A DNA stretch of 64,000 nt from Saccharomonospora piscinae. Lineage in GTDB: Bacteria; Actinomycetota; Actinomycetes; Mycobacteriales; Pseudonocardiaceae. The stretch covers positions 434,001 through 498,000 of the forward strand of contig NZ_VCEK01000001.1 of NCBI RefSeq assembly GCF_005862235.1, written 5' to 3'. The translations under genes and the position numbers were made by a program. The notes below the pieces were generated by a model that made no database searches, was not told the origin of the DNA, and saw only the letters and a program-made list of their open reading frames with translations. Positions 63,880-64,000 of this stretch are shown here, one piece after another. Positions within the stretch are counted from its first letter, which is position 1, and each line of letters starts with the position of its first letter.

Positions 63880-64000
63880 GTCCGTTCCCTCGGGATCCAC
63901 TCGCCGTCCAGCGGGTTGCCGGGTGGTTCCGGTTCGGATTCGGATTCGGCCTCGGGCTCGCTCGACTCGTCGTCCGCCGCTTCGGGCGGCTCGGGGGTGT
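63876..64000 (-). CDS. C-terminal end of an acidic Pro/Glu-rich protein, cut by window edge
   Basis: Only the last 41 codons are visible. The reading frame gives a Glu/Ser/Pro-rich stretch (SSEPEAESESEPEPPGN) followed by PLDGEWIPRERT and a TGA that overlaps the next ATG as ATGA. The coupling and the acidic tail, similar to that of the 167-residue protein at 56144, put it in the type VII-like operon. Nothing can be said of its main domain. Confidence 0.6.
   Translation of the reverse strand, partial: TPEPPEAADDESSEPEAESESEPEPPGNPLDGEWIPRERT

Noticed and set aside
54228-64000. A full ESX/type VII secretion locus
   Set aside because: No FtsK/SpoIIIE ATPase, EccB, EccD or mycosin protease can be found here; only substrate-like and accessory proteins are visible.
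1-64000. tRNA, rRNA, prophage or integrated plasmid
   Set aside because: No cloverleaf-like sequences, rRNA blocks, integrase, phage structural genes or att-like duplications were seen. Tiny or divergent RNAs could be missed by eye.

Overview
The window is about 70% GC. It uses GTG starts freely and has many leaderless-looking promoters (a TANNNT box about 7 bases before the start). It carries mycolata/pseudonocardial-style families: DUF3558-like lipoprotein, WXG-type secreted proteins, DUF1990, EI24, DUF305. This points to a chromosomal segment of an actinomycete, most likely Pseudonocardiaceae (a Saccharomonospora, Prauserella or Amycolatopsis relative). The genus is an inference from gene style. 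I see no rRNA, tRNA, CRISPR array, prophage, complete insertion sequence or replication origin.

Layout. 1-9.4 kb: a partial apolipoprotein N-acyltransferase, an amidohydrolase, a radical-SAM KamA-family protein, an ABC exporter of one FtsX-like permease with two ATPases, and a secreted SGNH hydrolase. 9.4-16.5 kb: a methyltransferase, a ferric-reductase-like membrane protein, a MerR regulator, a DUF368 protein, a SulP anion transporter, a spermidine-synthase-like protein and a secreted serine hydrolase. 16.6-21.2 kb: an orphan RHH antitoxin, a Tat-exported M23 peptidase, a second Lnt-like protein that has lost two catalytic residues, a membrane protein and a DUF4232-like lipoprotein.

21.4-27.1 kb holds the most striking pair. 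One is a 1337-residue secreted multi-enzyme protein with a ThuA fold split by a discoidin-like domain, then a PQQ-type sugar dehydrogenase, a PKD domain and a DUF1080 hydrolase. The other is a secreted cupredoxin with three Ig/OmpL47-like repeats. They share a C-terminal-type module of about 80 residues and may form an extracellular oxidative saccharide-processing system. 27.2-30 kb is an ABC-2 exporter with its divergent MarR/GbsR-type regulator and a palindromic operator. 30.1-38 kb has DUF6153-like and twin DUF305 proteins, a PL8 polysaccharide lyase, two DUF1990 proteins, CutC and a metal-type MerR with a CC-motif partner.

38-49.4 kb: membrane proteins (one EI24), then a LysR-controlled divergent operon (FAD oxidoreductase, uronate-dehydrogenase-like SDR, SsuABC-type importer), MarR, YceI and an APC amino-acid transporter. 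49.5-54 kb: an Lrp regulator with an operator at its start codon, a Rossmann oxidoreductase, an SDR, an unknown protein behind three operator-like palindromes, and an atypical zinc-ribbon MBL protein. 54.2-64 kb: two blocks of type VII-style proteins with no visible secretion core. Between them lie a two-kinase/response-regulator operon and a TetR/FAD-monooxygenase pair with two near-identical operators.

Three repeat families are scattered through the window. They are a 21-bp tandem unit at 1.0 and 51.2 kb, a MITE-like palindromic element at 20.6 and 34.5 kb with a remnant at 56.6 kb, and an exact 186-bp intragenic duplication in the cupredoxin gene.
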